Below are positions 13,401 to 26,200 of a stretch of DNA of 64,000 nucleotides, one piece after another; the first letter of the stretch is position 1, and the number at the start of each line of letters is the position of its first letter. Source of the stretch: Rallus limicola (lineage: Eukaryota > Chordata > Aves > Gruiformes > Rallidae); contig JAKCOZ010000012.1 in NCBI GenBank assembly GCA_022605955.1, positions 20,493,015 to 20,557,014 of the forward strand, read 5' to 3'. Under the pieces are notes generated by a model. That model was not told where the DNA came from. It did not search any database and was given only the letters and a program-made list of their open reading frames with translations. Both the position numbers and the translations under genes were made by a program.

Positions 13401-15089
13401 GCAGGGCCAGGGGTCCTGTGGAAAATGGTATATCGCTGTACGCTTGGAGCCTGGATCATAATGTGTATATACAGGCAGTGCTGCAGGGAGGCTATTCAGG
13501 CAGCTCTATTTCTGGCATCGGGTATCTTTTGAGTACTTGCTTTTGCCACCCGAATAATGCTCTTTTAAGTGTAGAGATTGGTTTCTTTAGGATGTAATTA
13601 TAATCTTGTTCTACATAATTTAACAGCGTTGGGGCAGGAGATTTTTATCCAAGGCTGGAAGTAATTGCCAGGCTGGCTTGTTAAACAGCTGAGGCAGCAT
13701 GAGGGAAGGACAGAGGGGAGTGCTTCCAGTCATGCAATGGAGAGGACAAGCCCACCCATGGGATGGCTTGTGAGCTTGGGACAATGGTGACAGTGTTGCC
13801 ATACTCCAGCCAGCTCCTGCAAACCACTGCATGTGAGGGATAAAGGCCACCACTGAGATACCTGCACCACAGATGTGGAAGAAATGGAGTGGCTATTTGG
13901 GACTTAGTGCTGCACGCTTGATGGTGTGCCCAGGCTGGGCTGTCAGCTCCTGTCCTGCTCTTGGTGTGAGGTGTGAGAAGCTTTGAGAGTTCTCATGCAT
14001 GTGTCAGCAGAGTTTGGTGACTGGGGACAGGATTCAGCCCAGCAGAAGGGTTAGTGGCCATGACATGGCCCTGGGTAATACTTCCTCACACCCTCCTTTG
14101 GGGACCATTGAGTCATTTGTAGTAACACGTCCCTAGCAAGATGCTGGTAGTGATGACCAGCACCACGTAGGGCTGGTGATACCAAGGCTTCCTTGCCCAA
14201 GCATCATAATGTGGGTTAGTGCTGACCTAGTTTGTGTGGCTCTGATGGGAAGTGGATGGTATTTTGGCTTTGCTTCTCCTGCTTTCCTGCATGTGTTGAC
14301 CAGTGCAGCCAAGTCATCACCTGGAGAGAGGCCAGAAGGGGTGGGAGGGAACTCTGAAAGGGTATGAGAGAACAACAGATTTCCTAGATCATTAATTTGC
14401 TATTTGTGAACAGGATGTTATTGGCTCGAGATGAAGGACTGCCAGAGATGGCAGCAGAAACATGGACTGCAGGTGTTTTCCCTCCTTAAGGTGAATGCTC
14501 AGCAGCACAGGGCTTATGGTTGGATACCAGAACATGAGGAGCAGTGGGTGCCTCCCAAATTTCTGCATGCAGCCATGCGGGGCATTCAAAGCTGCCCAGG
14601 CTACTCTGTGCCCCTCTGGCTCCTGTCTCAGGATTAACCTGCTGGTCAGAAATGCCATGAGAAGACCAGGTTTTGACAGGGGAGGGTCTGAATTCCCTCT
14701 AATGTTGGTTCTAATTTGTGTGCTCCTTACCACAGGGAAAGCCTCCTGGATAGCTCTGCCTGGTATCCTCTGTAGGATGCTTTGAGTTTATGGTGAAAAA
14801 TGGAGTGTGGTGGAATATTAGCAGAAAAGTAGATTTTTAAACAAGATTAGTCAAATTCTGCACTCACAGCCAACTCCATCATAGATTCTTGGCTCCCATT
14901 CACTTGACAAGACCTGTGCTCAGGGCACCTACCTACCAGGTGCTGGGTATCCTTTCCCTGATGCCACCAGCTGCTGCTGTCTCCAGGACCCAGCCACCCT
15001 TTCCTGCTGCCCTCTGTGCAGGGTTGGTAGTCCCTCCTCGCCCACTGCTCGGCTGGTGGGACCCAGATCTGCTGTTTTATCATGGTGCC
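4401..15089. other. No recognised gene; G+T-rich on the plus strand from about 5.1 kb
   Basis: No exon of a known family was found. A short (GAT)4 run is at 5078-5090. Overlapping open frames in three frames near 8.4-9.1 kb reflect low stop density rather than coding. From about 5.1 kb the plus strand is visibly rich in G and T. Confidence 0.65.
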
Positions 15090-15465
15090 TGTTGTGGTTT
15101 TGCCCCAGCTGAGAGCTGAGCACCACGAAGCTGCTCTCATTGTGTGTGTGTTGATGGGGAGGTGGGGAAGGGAGGGAAAGGAAAACTAGAAAAACACACC
15201 TCATGGGTTAAGGGACAATGGAGAGGGAGAAATAGGCATTTATAGTAAAATATACAGCTGGTGATACACAGTGCAGTTTCTCACCAAACAGCACAGTTCA
15301 GGCTGCACAACTTGGAGCCTTCCCCAAACTGTCCCCTGGTGATTGCTATGAGGTTGTCCTGCGAGGGGACCTGAGCAGTTAAATATCCAGCCCTAAAGTA
15401 GCTGAATATATCAGTGCTCAGTAGTGCAGTGTGCCTCAAAGGTGGCTGATCCTGTGTGGCCATGG
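15090..15465 (-). mobile_element. Diverged ERVL-type LTR fragment (avian endogenous retrovirus relic)
   Basis: On the plus strand the segment starts TGTTGTGGTTTTGCCCCAGC and continues with GAGCACCACGAAGCTGCTC, a purine-rich G/A stretch, CATGGGTTAAGGGACAAT and AAAATATACAGCTGGTGATAC. This order matches, as I remember it, the reverse complement of the R-U5 end of a common avian ERVL long terminal repeat. Further right GTTAAATATCCAGC and GGTGGCTGATCCTGTGTGG sit where the TATA region and upstream part would be. The far end is missing, and no gag, pol or env sequence was seen nearby, so it is a degraded partial solo LTR. The right edge is approximate. Confidence 0.7.
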
Positions 15466-18400
15466 AGGAGGAGGTCTGTCTTCAACATCTTTGATAAACA
15501 GCAAAATCACCAGTGACTCTGGAGAAGGTGGGCTCTTCAGGTCAGTGGAGTTGTGCTGGAAACATTTTCATTGCAATTTTTTGCAATGTTTTTTGAAACT
15601 TGCACAACAAAAAAACCCTTTTGACATTGAGCTTGCTGGTACCAGATGATGCTGGCCCAGCCTGGTTGGGAATGAATGGGAGTGAGCAGCTACAGAGAGC
15701 ACAGCTACAAAAGACAGCTTCACTGCTGGAAAAAGCACTTGCTTTCTACCTTGATTCACTCATTGTGCTGCTCTCACATCCCAAGTTGTCTGAAATCAGT
15801 GTAGGCTTAGCTGATATCCTCAGTGGACCAAGACCAGGCTGGATGTTCTTTCCTTGAAAACTTCTTGTTCTTTTTGTTTTGACACTGAATACTCAAAAGT
15901 TTTAGCATATGATTTGGTGGCACTAATAAGCAGCTATTCCTTGGGAAGCAGGGATTTGTGAAGGGCTGCATGATGTGCCCATGAAATGAGATCCTGGACA
16001 CCAAGGGTTGTCTGGTGTGTCCCAGTTAGACTGCAACACCAGTGAAGGGTGAACCCCAAATAACTTGTGCCCTGGGAGACCCCTGTGTGGGAGCAGGTGA
16101 TCCTTGTTTCTCCTGAGCAGAGCAGTAGGTCTCATTTATTCGTGTTTGCTAGTTGTCTCTGCCTCCTGCTATCCTGCACCTTTCTGGAGGCTGTTTAACA
16201 GAAGGATTGGACTGATGGGCAGTTTGGCAGCTGCAAAGCAGTGCTCTCTAGCAGGACAGAGTGCTGGGCCTGTGTTTCACTATCAAGTGGGAGATCATGT
16301 TGAGTATTTGGAGGCTGAGTCCCTGCAACTCCCCAGTGCAGGGCAGGAGGTAGCACGTGCTGGGGAAGGAAGGGTGTCTGCAATGGGGAATGTGCTGCTG
16401 CTGGTACTAACTTGGCTTTCTGTCAGTCTTTAAGCATATGGTGAAGTGGGGCAGAGAAAGCAATGACTAATTACACCAGGACTCCATCTGTGCTGGGTTT
16501 TGTAGCCTTCCACAGGTTTAGCAAACTCCTGCTCTATTGTTCAGCTGTCTCACTGTATTAATGGCTTTGAACCCTTGCTTGTAAGGGGAGTGATTAAGGT
16601 GCTACTGCTTAGTCATCACACTTTGCTTCCTACTTAATCTGTGATGAATGTAACAGAGCTTATGTGTGTGGTGATTAAAGCCATGAGTGCCTTTCATGTG
16701 GAAGGGTTTCAAAGTGCTCTTCCTTCTTGCCCACTTGATTGTTTGTGCCTGGAGCTGCCCAGCAGCCTTTGGTACAGGAGAGCCTTTGCCTGTTGTCTGG
16801 AGTTAAGTGTGTGGGTGGCTGTGTATTAAGAAAACCTGCTTTTATAATTAAATATGGAGGAGTAATAGTTGGAGACTTTAAGGGGAGAGATGATGGGGAA
16901 ACATTCCACCTTCCTCATATACATCATCATCATATGATGTATAAGAAAGCCTACTCTTAGGAGAACTTGGCTTGAACATCTCAGCCAGAGTTGCATGGGC
17001 AGAATGCTTTCAGTTCCACAACATTTTAGCCATGTTTTTTCCTCATCCTTTGCATGGGATGAAAAAACAAATCTTCAACATTTTCTGCCAATGGAAAAAC
17101 CTAACAAAAATCCCAAACCTGGGTCAATTCAAAGAGCTCAGTGGGAGAGAGGTACATCACTCCACTTCAGGTTCAAAGTTTGTGTATTTTCTTCCAAACC
17201 AAAGGAATCTAACTTTGGGAACAAAGCAGTGCATTAGAAATGGTGTATTTAAAAATTAAGATAGCTTGGAGTGAATTGAGCAGCAAAAAAGTTTCACTGT
17301 TTTTATAACTTTTACCCCTACAGTGCATTAGAAGTGGAGGATGCTCCTGAAAAAAAAAAACATCCATAACAATTTTTGGCAAGCTACAGCAGAAGCTGAT
17401 CTTGCTGTGCTGTGTCAGAGTGACCATATCTGCTCCCTAAATCCTGCCCGCTTGATTTCTGGAGAGGGTTCTGCTTCTCACCTGCTTTTATTTAACTTCC
17501 AAAGTAAACTAACCCCAGTGTGTTGAGTGAGAAAGCTAATTCCCCATCTCTGCTCAACTTTGAGTCATTTGCTGCTCTTCTGCCTGGAAATGTCTGTGCT
17601 TTGGCATTGGTGGACATGCAGGGCATTTTAGAAAGAGTTTCTCTCACTCTCTATTGCAATAAAATCACCAGGCAATGGAATATGTTAAATTCTTACCTGA
17701 GTTAATGCAGTTCAGTTAAATATATACTCACCTGCCAACCCCCGTATGAAAATGGAGAACTGTAACAAGCAGACAGGCTTGTATGGAGGGTTCTGCTAAT
17801 GTTAACAGACTTTTCAGTGCTTGGAGAAATTGGATTCATTTAAAAGCAGCTTGGTGTGAATTCACCTGGCAGAACTTCTAATTTTTTTTCAGATCATTCC
17901 TGAAGGACAAAAATGTTCTTCATGTGAAATGAGGCTTGTTTTACAAGTTGGGCCCAAAACCAGCCTGTCAGGGGACCGGCATGTGGCCAGAGGCAGTGCA
18001 GCTTTGCTGGGCAGCATGTGAGGTGTCCATCCCTCCTGGTTCACTGTGGTTGCTCAAAACGCAAGAGGACACAGCTTGGGAGAGCCAGCTCATAGTGGGC
18101 CAAGTGCTGTGCTCCTAGGGCTGAAGTTGCATCTCGACTCCTCCCACCTTGGTACATGGGCCATGGATTCTGCCCAAGGGGTCCTCAATAATTTGCAACA
18201 GCTCAGACAATTGAATCACATGGTTTAAACTCAATATTATGTTTTTAATGCAAAACGGAGCTGATTTGGTTTAATGTGTGCAGAGAACATGCAAATGGCT
18301 CTCTGGAGCTGCATCATCATCTGCAGGGGTGTCTGCACCTGATAGGGGAGTGGATGGTTGCTGGGTATTGATAATAGATAAATGCCCCTTTCCTCCCGAC

Positions 18401-21094
18401 TTAGTAGCTGTTACACTCTTTAAGGTGGACACTGTGCTTTGCTTTACTTGGAGAACATCACTGATGGTTGCTCTGGGAATGATCACTTCAGCCTGGCTGG
18501 GGTCCAGCTGGGGCAGCTGGTGGCAATGTCTGCACTTCACTGGTGGGTGGGGAAAATGGAAGAAAGGAAACGTGTTTCGGGTCGACCTGACAAAAAAAAT
18601 TGTTCAAAAGGTTTGCTTTGTCAGGCAATTGCTGCTGGCTTTGTTTCATGTCAGAGGAATGATTGCATTTATTTTTCAGGCTTTCCCCCAAAAACCCCCA
18701 ACCTACTCCCACCCCATGATTTTAAAAGGCAACATCAATTCAAACTGAAAAATACAAATATATTGTTTTCAAAACCCTGAAACAACATAATTGGTATTTA
18801 CCTCTGCTTTTCACTTTCCTGCATAACAAAAACAATTTGGCAAAGTTTGTATTGAGTTCTGAGACATTTGGGTACACCACAAACTGTGGTTTCTTTCTGA
18901 AAAAATAGTACCAGGGAGTGACAAGTGTTCAGTGGAGCAGAAAAGTGAGGGTTTTTTCCCAAATCTTTGGTAGACTGAGCAGTTCAGCAGCTAATGGAGA
19001 GCTGATGTCTTTGAAAAAACTAATTGTATTGCTGCAAATGTATTGGTTCAGTCCACTTGAGTGGCTGCAGCTATTTTAACAAGGGCATGACTTGATGAGA
19101 AGGGAAATTAGCTGATGGATTTTTAAGGTGGTATTACCTTAAAACTACCATTCCCTTCAGAGGCTATACTAGCACAGTTGTGTTGGTGTAAGGTCACAGC
19201 TTTTGTAGTCAAATGGGTGCAGGAGTCTGCTTGGACCAGGCTTATTCAATTCTTTCTCAGCAGGTTCTTCCATTGAAGCCTTCTGTGGCTGGTGACAGGG
19301 ACACAAAGCCAGCAGTGTCCCCAGCCTTGCCTTCAGACTTCATTCCATTTTTGTCCCTTAGGTTTGAAATTGCTGCCTTTATGTCTTCTGGAGATGTGTG
19401 GGCCTTTGTTTTCTGAGCACACTCTCCTTTCTGTGTTCACCTCCAGCTCCCATGGGAGTTGGGTACACTTGTGCTCTGCGTACATTTTGTGAGATAAGGT
19501 GATGTCTCCTCAATTAGAAAAGCTAAACCACAGAAGCTCTCTGTTGTCCTAGCTGGTGACATTTAGTAAATCTGCTGCAAGGTGCCAAGTTTCAGAGTAT
19601 TACAGCAGCAATGTTCACACTTCAGTTTCAGATTTAGATGTTCCAGAATAGAAATAAGACCTGACATAAATAATTAGGAAAATAACAACTATTAAAAGGA
19701 CATGTGAATTTGGCACCTGGAATACTTATGCATGCTTTAAATCCCACAAGGGTGCCTCTCATAGGCTCATAATGACTGTGAATAGTGTGCTGCTGCTTTT
19801 GTATCACACCTCTCCTTCCCAGGGGTTTTGCAGCACTGGCTGTTCCACTCTGCCCTGAATGTCCACCTGGTACATCAAGAGGTGAAATCTTTGTGCCCAA
19901 AAGAGTCAGGACTAGTCCTAGTTTTGCTGAAATGAATTTCTTATTCAAGCTGCCTACAGGCACATCAGTTGTGCTTTAATATGTTAGTTCCCTGGAAAAG
20001 CAAGTAGGGAATGAAATAGCAGAGGGCAGTATCCCCTCCTGAAACACAACCTCTCTTTGGGGCAGCAGGAGCTGTCAGAATTGCATTTGCTGTGCTAACA
20101 TGTGAGTAGGGGTTTAGCTGTGCTGGTGATCAGCTGGATGATTCCCTTTAAAACCATTGTTTTACCTCACTCCACACCATTACTCAAGTTGTTTTGCTGT
20201 CCCACAGATCTCTCCCTTAATGTCAACAAAATGATTACAGACTGCAACAGCATCAAGATGCTTCACCCACAGGAGTGCTGGTGAAATGTTTATGGTGAGA
20301 CATGTTGTAGCAGTGTTTGATGTGTAAATGTCAAGAGCCATCAGCTTTCCTGTCACCAGAAACAAAATGCACAAATACAGGTGCTGGAACTGAAGAGCTG
20401 CTTAATTTCAGGCCATGTAAATTGTCATGTAAATGGCCATCAGTGTCAGTAATGGGTGGGAAAGGCACCACAGCTCTCTCCTGGTGATGTACCATCTCTG
20501 ATTTGTGAGTTGGGATTGACAGCGTGGTCCTTTCTGGGGCTTTGGTGGCTGGGCTGACAGCAGGGAGATGGATGAAGGAGGATCCATGAGGATGACATGT
20601 GACATGGATTGAACCTCTCTGCTTGAAGGGAAAACACCTTTGTAAAAGATGAAGATGCCCCATGGGACCTGTCTCTGCTTTTGTAATAACAATGAGCATC
20701 CAGAACCCCTTGTGTCATGGGCACCAGGCAATGAATCCCTATGTCCCCATGCATCATGGGGTAGGCAGACTGGAGGGTGCTGCATCTGTTTCCCCCGTCC
20801 ACACTGGCACGGGGGTAAGTCGTGCTTTCTGCTGGCGGGTGGGTGTTTGAACAGAGGTTGCTGTCTGTCAGTTCACTGAAGGCTGACTCCAGTTCCCACT
20901 GATGTCAAAGGTTCCTAGATCTGCTGCTAGTGGTGGCTTCTGCAAATCCCACAGGATTATCAAACCTACATTTTTGCAAATAAACCTTTATGACTTCTCT
21001 GTTGCATCAGCACTCCTCTTTTCTTGATAATAGAAGCTACAAAGAAAAGTCTGATGAAGCAAGCCAGACCCAAAGGCAGAAGATATTGAAAACT
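15466..21094. other. No recognised gene; continuation of G+T-rich block
   Basis: Between the LTR fragment and the probable KCNMB2 3' end I see no coding exon, RNA gene or clear transposon. A 17-base near-repeat (AGTGCATTAGAA followed by A/GTGG) occurs near 17228 and 17322. The G+T excess fades near 20 kb. Confidence 0.65.
16919..16942. repeat. 9-bp inverted repeat around a CAT triplet run
   Basis: ATACATCAT (16919-16927) and ATGATGTAT (16934-16942) are reverse complements separated by CATCAT. It may simply come from slippage in a short CAT repeat. Confidence 0.85.
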
Positions 21095-21114
21095 GGAAGT
21101 TTTAATTTAATATT

Positions 21115-21120
21115 TTTATT
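21115..21120 (-). terminator. KCNMB2: Candidate poly(A) signal AATAAA (distal)
   Basis: Second canonical AATAAA on the minus strand. Within about 50 bases downstream the minus strand has a G/T-rich stretch (CTTTGGGTCTGGCTT), as expected after a cleavage site. Slightly preferred over the proximal signal for that reason. Confidence 0.45.
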
Positions 21121-21162
21121 ACATATTTTTGGAGCCCTGATTATACCCCCACCCTCCAGGAA

Positions 21163-21168
21163 TTTATT
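21163..21168 (-). terminator. KCNMB2: Candidate poly(A) signal AATAAA (proximal)
   Basis: Canonical AATAAA read on the minus strand, about 1.8 kb after the KCNMB2 stop codon. It is the first of two signals 48 bases apart. Confidence 0.4.
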
Positions 21169-22975
21169 TACTTAAGGAAAATTATACTACTGATTACAAG
21201 ATTGCAGGTTCATTTTCACTGCTGAGAACTCATTTTCTTTTTTTACAGCTCACGTTACACTCTCATGACTTGTAAAGTTTTGTAACATCTTGAAATTTTT
21301 AATGTTACACTGCAGAAAGGTACTTGTATGTAGATAACCAGGCAGAATACTTGCTTTGTGGTTGTCTTTGGGGGGAGGAAGTTTGTTTCTCGGTTGGAAT
21401 AGGCCTGTAAATGGTTTCTTTGAGCTCTTGGACAGTGAGTTCGCAGGGCGCTGGCAGGAGCTGCCTTGTGCTTGTCCTTTTGGGCTGGGCATGAAGTGAG
21501 AAACTGAGAAGGTGCCTTTAAAACCTAACAAAAGGAATGCTTTCTAGAGGGGAACACAAATAAAAGATGCAGGAATTGCGACCGTAGTGTGTGTGAAATT
21601 ATCCTGGCGAGCCCCCCGTGGTAAATATTTGGCAGACAGGACAGCATCTTAGTCAGAATCTGTTTTCCCAATAAACCATTGCACCTGGCCCTTTCAAATC
21701 ATAATTCATGGCAGCCAGCACGGCATGCTGAGTTAAGGTCGGGAGAGATTTCCAGATGCATTATGATGATTATCTAACAATTCAGTTAATAGAGCTGTAG
21801 AATTGGATGAGATCTTTGTCAATCCTGATGTCACAGTAACAGAGACCTTTGACTGAAGCAACATCATGAATATCGAATAAGATCCTGCAGTGCTGCTCCT
21901 CCATGTTATGATATTATCCAAGGATGAAGGTTATAAATACATGAGCTATGCCATTTGCTTTCCAGTTGGTAAAAACAAAGGAAAAAAACCCATAATCAAG
22001 TTCAATACACAACTAGATATAATATAGTGTTTTCTTTATATATATCTGTTTATATATCAAGTAAAAAAATCTAAAATAGTTGGAAGTAAAAAATGAAAAA
22101 ATAGCTGATTGTGTTATTTTTTTTTTCTTTACAGTGATATGGTAGCAAATACAAGACAAATGAGTAATCAACCTTTACACAAGGTGTTCTGGTCCCTTCT
22201 CCATCAATAGGGCTCGGACTAGAATAGAAAAATGGAACAACATTTTGTTTTTTGGCTACAGCTTATACAAGTGACACAGATGATGCTAATAAGACAGAAA
22301 GAAATTATAGCACTAAATAAAATAAATCTCCAAAGTGTTTTTCAAAAAAAACCCTTAAACACTGTAGAGTAAAATTTACTTCTGAACTGAGGGAGCAAAG
22401 ACAGAGCATCACCAAGTCCTCCTTAGTCTAAAAATACTGTATGCTTATCCTTGACTAAAAATACAACCTTTTTTTTTGTCATCTTATCATAAAAAACCCA
22501 CCCATATCAATGCTTTCCCCCTGCCTTCAGACAATAATAAAAAAAGCAAAGCTGCAAATCCAATGAATGGACTGAGCTGGATGTGAGACCTCGGTGATGT
22601 GCAACTTGTTGGCTTCCCTTTGTTCAGCAGTGAATTTTCCCCAGCATCCTTTACATTGAAAATGTCAACTGACTAAGCTTGGCAAATGGTCACTCTGAGC
22701 CCTATCTTGGCTGTAGAAAAGAAAAGAGTACTAGTTTCAGCAAAAAAACCCAAGATCATATAGGCAGTCAACACAAAACAGTATTTTTTTTCGGTTTTCT
22801 GCATAATAATAACATCATGTTTGCATATAGAACAGCTTTTGCATTATTGCTCTACTTATAAGAATATAGTAAGGAACTTATAACAGACTTGCACATTACA
22901 AACTTAAGGTTCTTTGGTGAAGAATGAGAAAACAGTATTTTAGCTGTAATTAAATCTCAGAGAAGTTTCTGGGTT

Positions 22976-23260
22976 TTATCTGTTGATCCTTTGGATTCTC
23001 TCACAGAGGAGGGACAGGTATTGAGTCAGCTTTACCATCGCCACGATGGCGACCCCGCCGATCATCATGCAGGTGGGCCAGAAGAGGGAGTGGAACAGCA
23101 CGTTGGAGCTGTACAGTTTGGTTAGTATCACGTTCTTCTGAACACCTTCGGGGTCGTAGAAGCAGGAGAAGCGTTGGTACTTTCTGAAGTTTTCCATCAC
23201 AACGTTCACCAGTGACATGGATTCCTCATAGTTCTTGCCGCACTTGGGTATGTATGAACA
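22976..23260 (-). CDS. KCNMB2: KCNMB2 coding exon 4 (second part of loop, TM2, stop)
   Basis: A 285-base terminal coding exon, residues 142-235 plus TAA. It starts CSYIPKCGKN after acceptor TTTCTTCACAG in phase 0. It carries cysteines 142, 148 and 174, the segment KLYSSNVLFHSLFWPTC leading into TM2 (about 195-215), and the tail YLSLLCERIQRINR. The frame stays open upstream into the intron, but the acceptor and the Cys142 start set the true exon edge. A few substitutions from mammals fall in the loop around residues 171-184. Confidence 0.97.
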   Translation of the reverse strand, partial: CSYIPKCGKNYEESMSLVNVVMENFRKYQRFSCFYDPEGVQKNVILTKLYSSNVLFHSLFWPTCMMIGGVAIVAMVKLTQYLSLLCERIQRINR

Positions 23261-26200
23261 CTGTGAAGAAATGAGAGGGAGAAAAATGTGTCTCCAAACC
23301 AGGTATAGTGTCTTGTTTTCAGGTGGCAAGCAGGAAAACCTCAAGATGATTATGCTTTTCATAATAAGAGTGGAATACTATTAAGCTAATAATAAATTTA
23401 TCACAGAGAAAACTCAATATTTTGCACATCTACAGAATTTCCCATTGGAGAACCTCCAAGTGCTGTACAAACATTAATGCTTTAATCTGCTCAGCGGCCT
23501 CGTGAGATAGGTGAATATATTATTATTGCTAATTTGCACATGCAAAAATGGAACTGATGAAGTACCTCTTCATCTTAAGTGGCATGCATATGCTCGCAGT
23601 TAGGTGGGTAATTGACTCTCTGTAAATACAAATCTGGTAGTTCAGACCTCACTTGGGTTGGATCAAAGCGATTATAGTGGGCACAGGAGTTCACCCTTGG
23701 AGAAGGCTGCCAAGAGACCTTTGTACAAATTTTCCCTTGGGGGTAATGCCTCAATTAGGGACAAACAGTGTAGGAGAAAACACAGTTTTCCTACTAACAA
23801 CCCGGAAAGCTTGAATTCAACCTTTAGTTGAAGGCCTCTTAGGTAGTTTTTTTTTGTTCTTGACCCCAACGTAAATTCAATAGTTCCTTCTCTGAAGATG
23901 CTGCTTGAATTTCAGCCTCCATCATAGAGAAAAGATCTGGGGGTGGCTCTCACACTGTTTCCACCTTGCATTCCCAAAGAACACCAAAACAAAATTCATT
24001 AAAAAAAACTAGCTGATGGAGTTCATGTTGGAATCCATGGAAAATGCAGGAGAGTGGCCCTGGGCTGTGTTGAACATCCCGGCTAGTGTGGGCTGGTGAA
24101 GTGGTGGGCTGACACACAAGGATTGAATCTACATCTAGATTTTGACCTAGAGCAGAAACATCTGAATTTGCTGTTGCTGCTTCTGGTCTGGAAGAAGATT
24201 GATGGGAGCAGCCCAGGGCACCTCGCTCCCTGCTCTCTTCTAGGCATGTCCACACCTGAAGGTTTTTCACACCTGCATGGGATTTTGGTTAAGTTCCCTT
24301 CCTAGGCAGGAACCTCTTTAGAGTAGGGGAAAATTTGCTGCTTAACTTCTCGCTGAACGTGCTTGGGGAGACCCAGTAGGTCATTACTCCCTGGCAGTTG
24401 TGGGAGATGGTGAGTCCCTGCCATGCTCCCTGCCTGCACTGCTGAACCTGCTTGTCCTGGATGAGCACCTAAAGTAGTTCCAGGTAATTTAATAAGGATA
24501 AGGTGAATTTTGCAAATGGAAAAAGACGTTTTGTTTAAAATAATATGACCCGTGGCTTTTGATTGTTACTGTTTTAATGTATGTGCTTTATAAATGTCCC
24601 TTGATTTTTCTTCCTGACTATGCTGTGACTTTTTGCAATGTATGTGACCAAATCTCTAGTCCTAACAGTGATTGAAGGATTAACCTTGTGACAGGATTTG
24701 ATTGATGCTTCGGCAGGTTTATTAGCCGGAATATGATTTGGAGCACAGCAGAAAGATTCTCTGGTGTTAGCAGACCAAATCATTAAGGGTAGAGCATGGC
24801 AGCACTGCCATTATGAATATTTCATAGAGCTCTAGAAATTAGAGATGGAAAATATTAGACACTAATATCTCATCCATCTTCCTGCTGGTGCAAGTCTGCT
24901 CCCTCCAGGATATTTTCTCATGCTCTTCCCAGCTTTGTCTTAAATGTCCAAAGCCACAAGCCCTCTTTCAGGGCCTATGACTCTTTAATAGATCATAATC
25001 TGAAAAGTAGAGGAAACTTCTCAGTGAAGTGTACTTCATTTTCTTTTACTAACTCCTGTGCTATCACTGTTGTAACAGCAGTATTTCCAGCTCAATTGGG
25101 TGGGGGTTTTTGGGGTGGGTTTGGTTGTTTGGGTTTTTTTCCTCACAAGGTTGGTGCTATACGTTTTTGTTCCTCAAAGTCCCAGCTGTTATTATCCTGA
25201 GCAAGAAGACTAAATGAGGACTTGGACACTCCTGCCGAATTCCAGCCTTTAATGCCTGGCAGGGAATTGTTATGCTGTACCTGTGTACATAGATACCAAA
25301 TCTATGCTGTTTTATTACACCTCAGAACTGTCAAACACTTGAAAATCTGAAAGTAAACAACATCTGGCTCTCCACCTCAAGTGAGGATTCGGTGATGCTA
25401 CATGAGAAAAGTGGTTCTTGTGATCACAGTCTGATGACAAGAAGGTAATAGAAGGCAGTTCCAGGGACAACCGGTTAGCATGCTCCCAGCTCAGCTTTTC
25501 TAATTTGAAGGACTGGGTAGGTAGCCTGTATAAACCACCTCTGGTTAAGTGTCTTGGTCAGTGCAGAGCTGCTCAGGGACTTATCCGGTCAAGTTATGAA
25601 TATCCCCAAGGATGGAGCTCTCACGTTGCCTCTGGGAAAGGTGGAGGCAGTTTCATTTATGACCACAAAGTTCCTCCAACAAGTCTGTTGGCAGAGAGGT
25701 CCCTAGTTTGCTCTGGCTGGGCAGTGAAATACACAGCTCCTGCTGTATGTCTGTACTTGGGGAGTATGTCCCAGTCACACTGAGCTTGGGCACTTTGATG
25801 AGATGTGCTGTGTCAGTCTGTGTGAGGAAGGGTGATAATTTGCACCTCTTTTGGAAAATGCAGCAGGTTTGACCCAAGGGCTGAAGGGAGAAACTTTGTG
25901 GCTGCCTTTACCTGATATTGATTCCCACAGACTGAATTCTCTGGCCCAGAAACAGATCTGCTGGGAGCTGCAGCCCAACATCGCTGCTCCCCCTGCACCA
26001 GGCAAACTCCTCCCTGGGTTATAAATACCTGAACCTTCAGTGAGAAACCATGAGATTCCCCCATCAGTTCTGAGTCTCAGGCAGTTATAGCTGGCATAAC
26101 GGTGATTCTGGTGATTAAAGCCTGCTTGTTATCGCACTTATGGAGCACAGGTATAAATCAGCAGCAGCTCTGATGACACAAAAAGAATCAAAATGATATA

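Larger units (their letters stand above)
21095..22975 (-). other. KCNMB2: Probable KCNMB2 3' UTR
   Basis: About 1.9 kb of A+T-rich DNA follows the stop codon on the minus strand and contains no recognisable interspersed repeat. It ends near two minus-strand AATAAA signals at 21163-21168 and 21115-21120. The part 21560-21940 is unusually unrepetitive and looks like a conserved block. The extent is inferred from the signals alone; a shorter transcript is possible. Confidence 0.5.
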
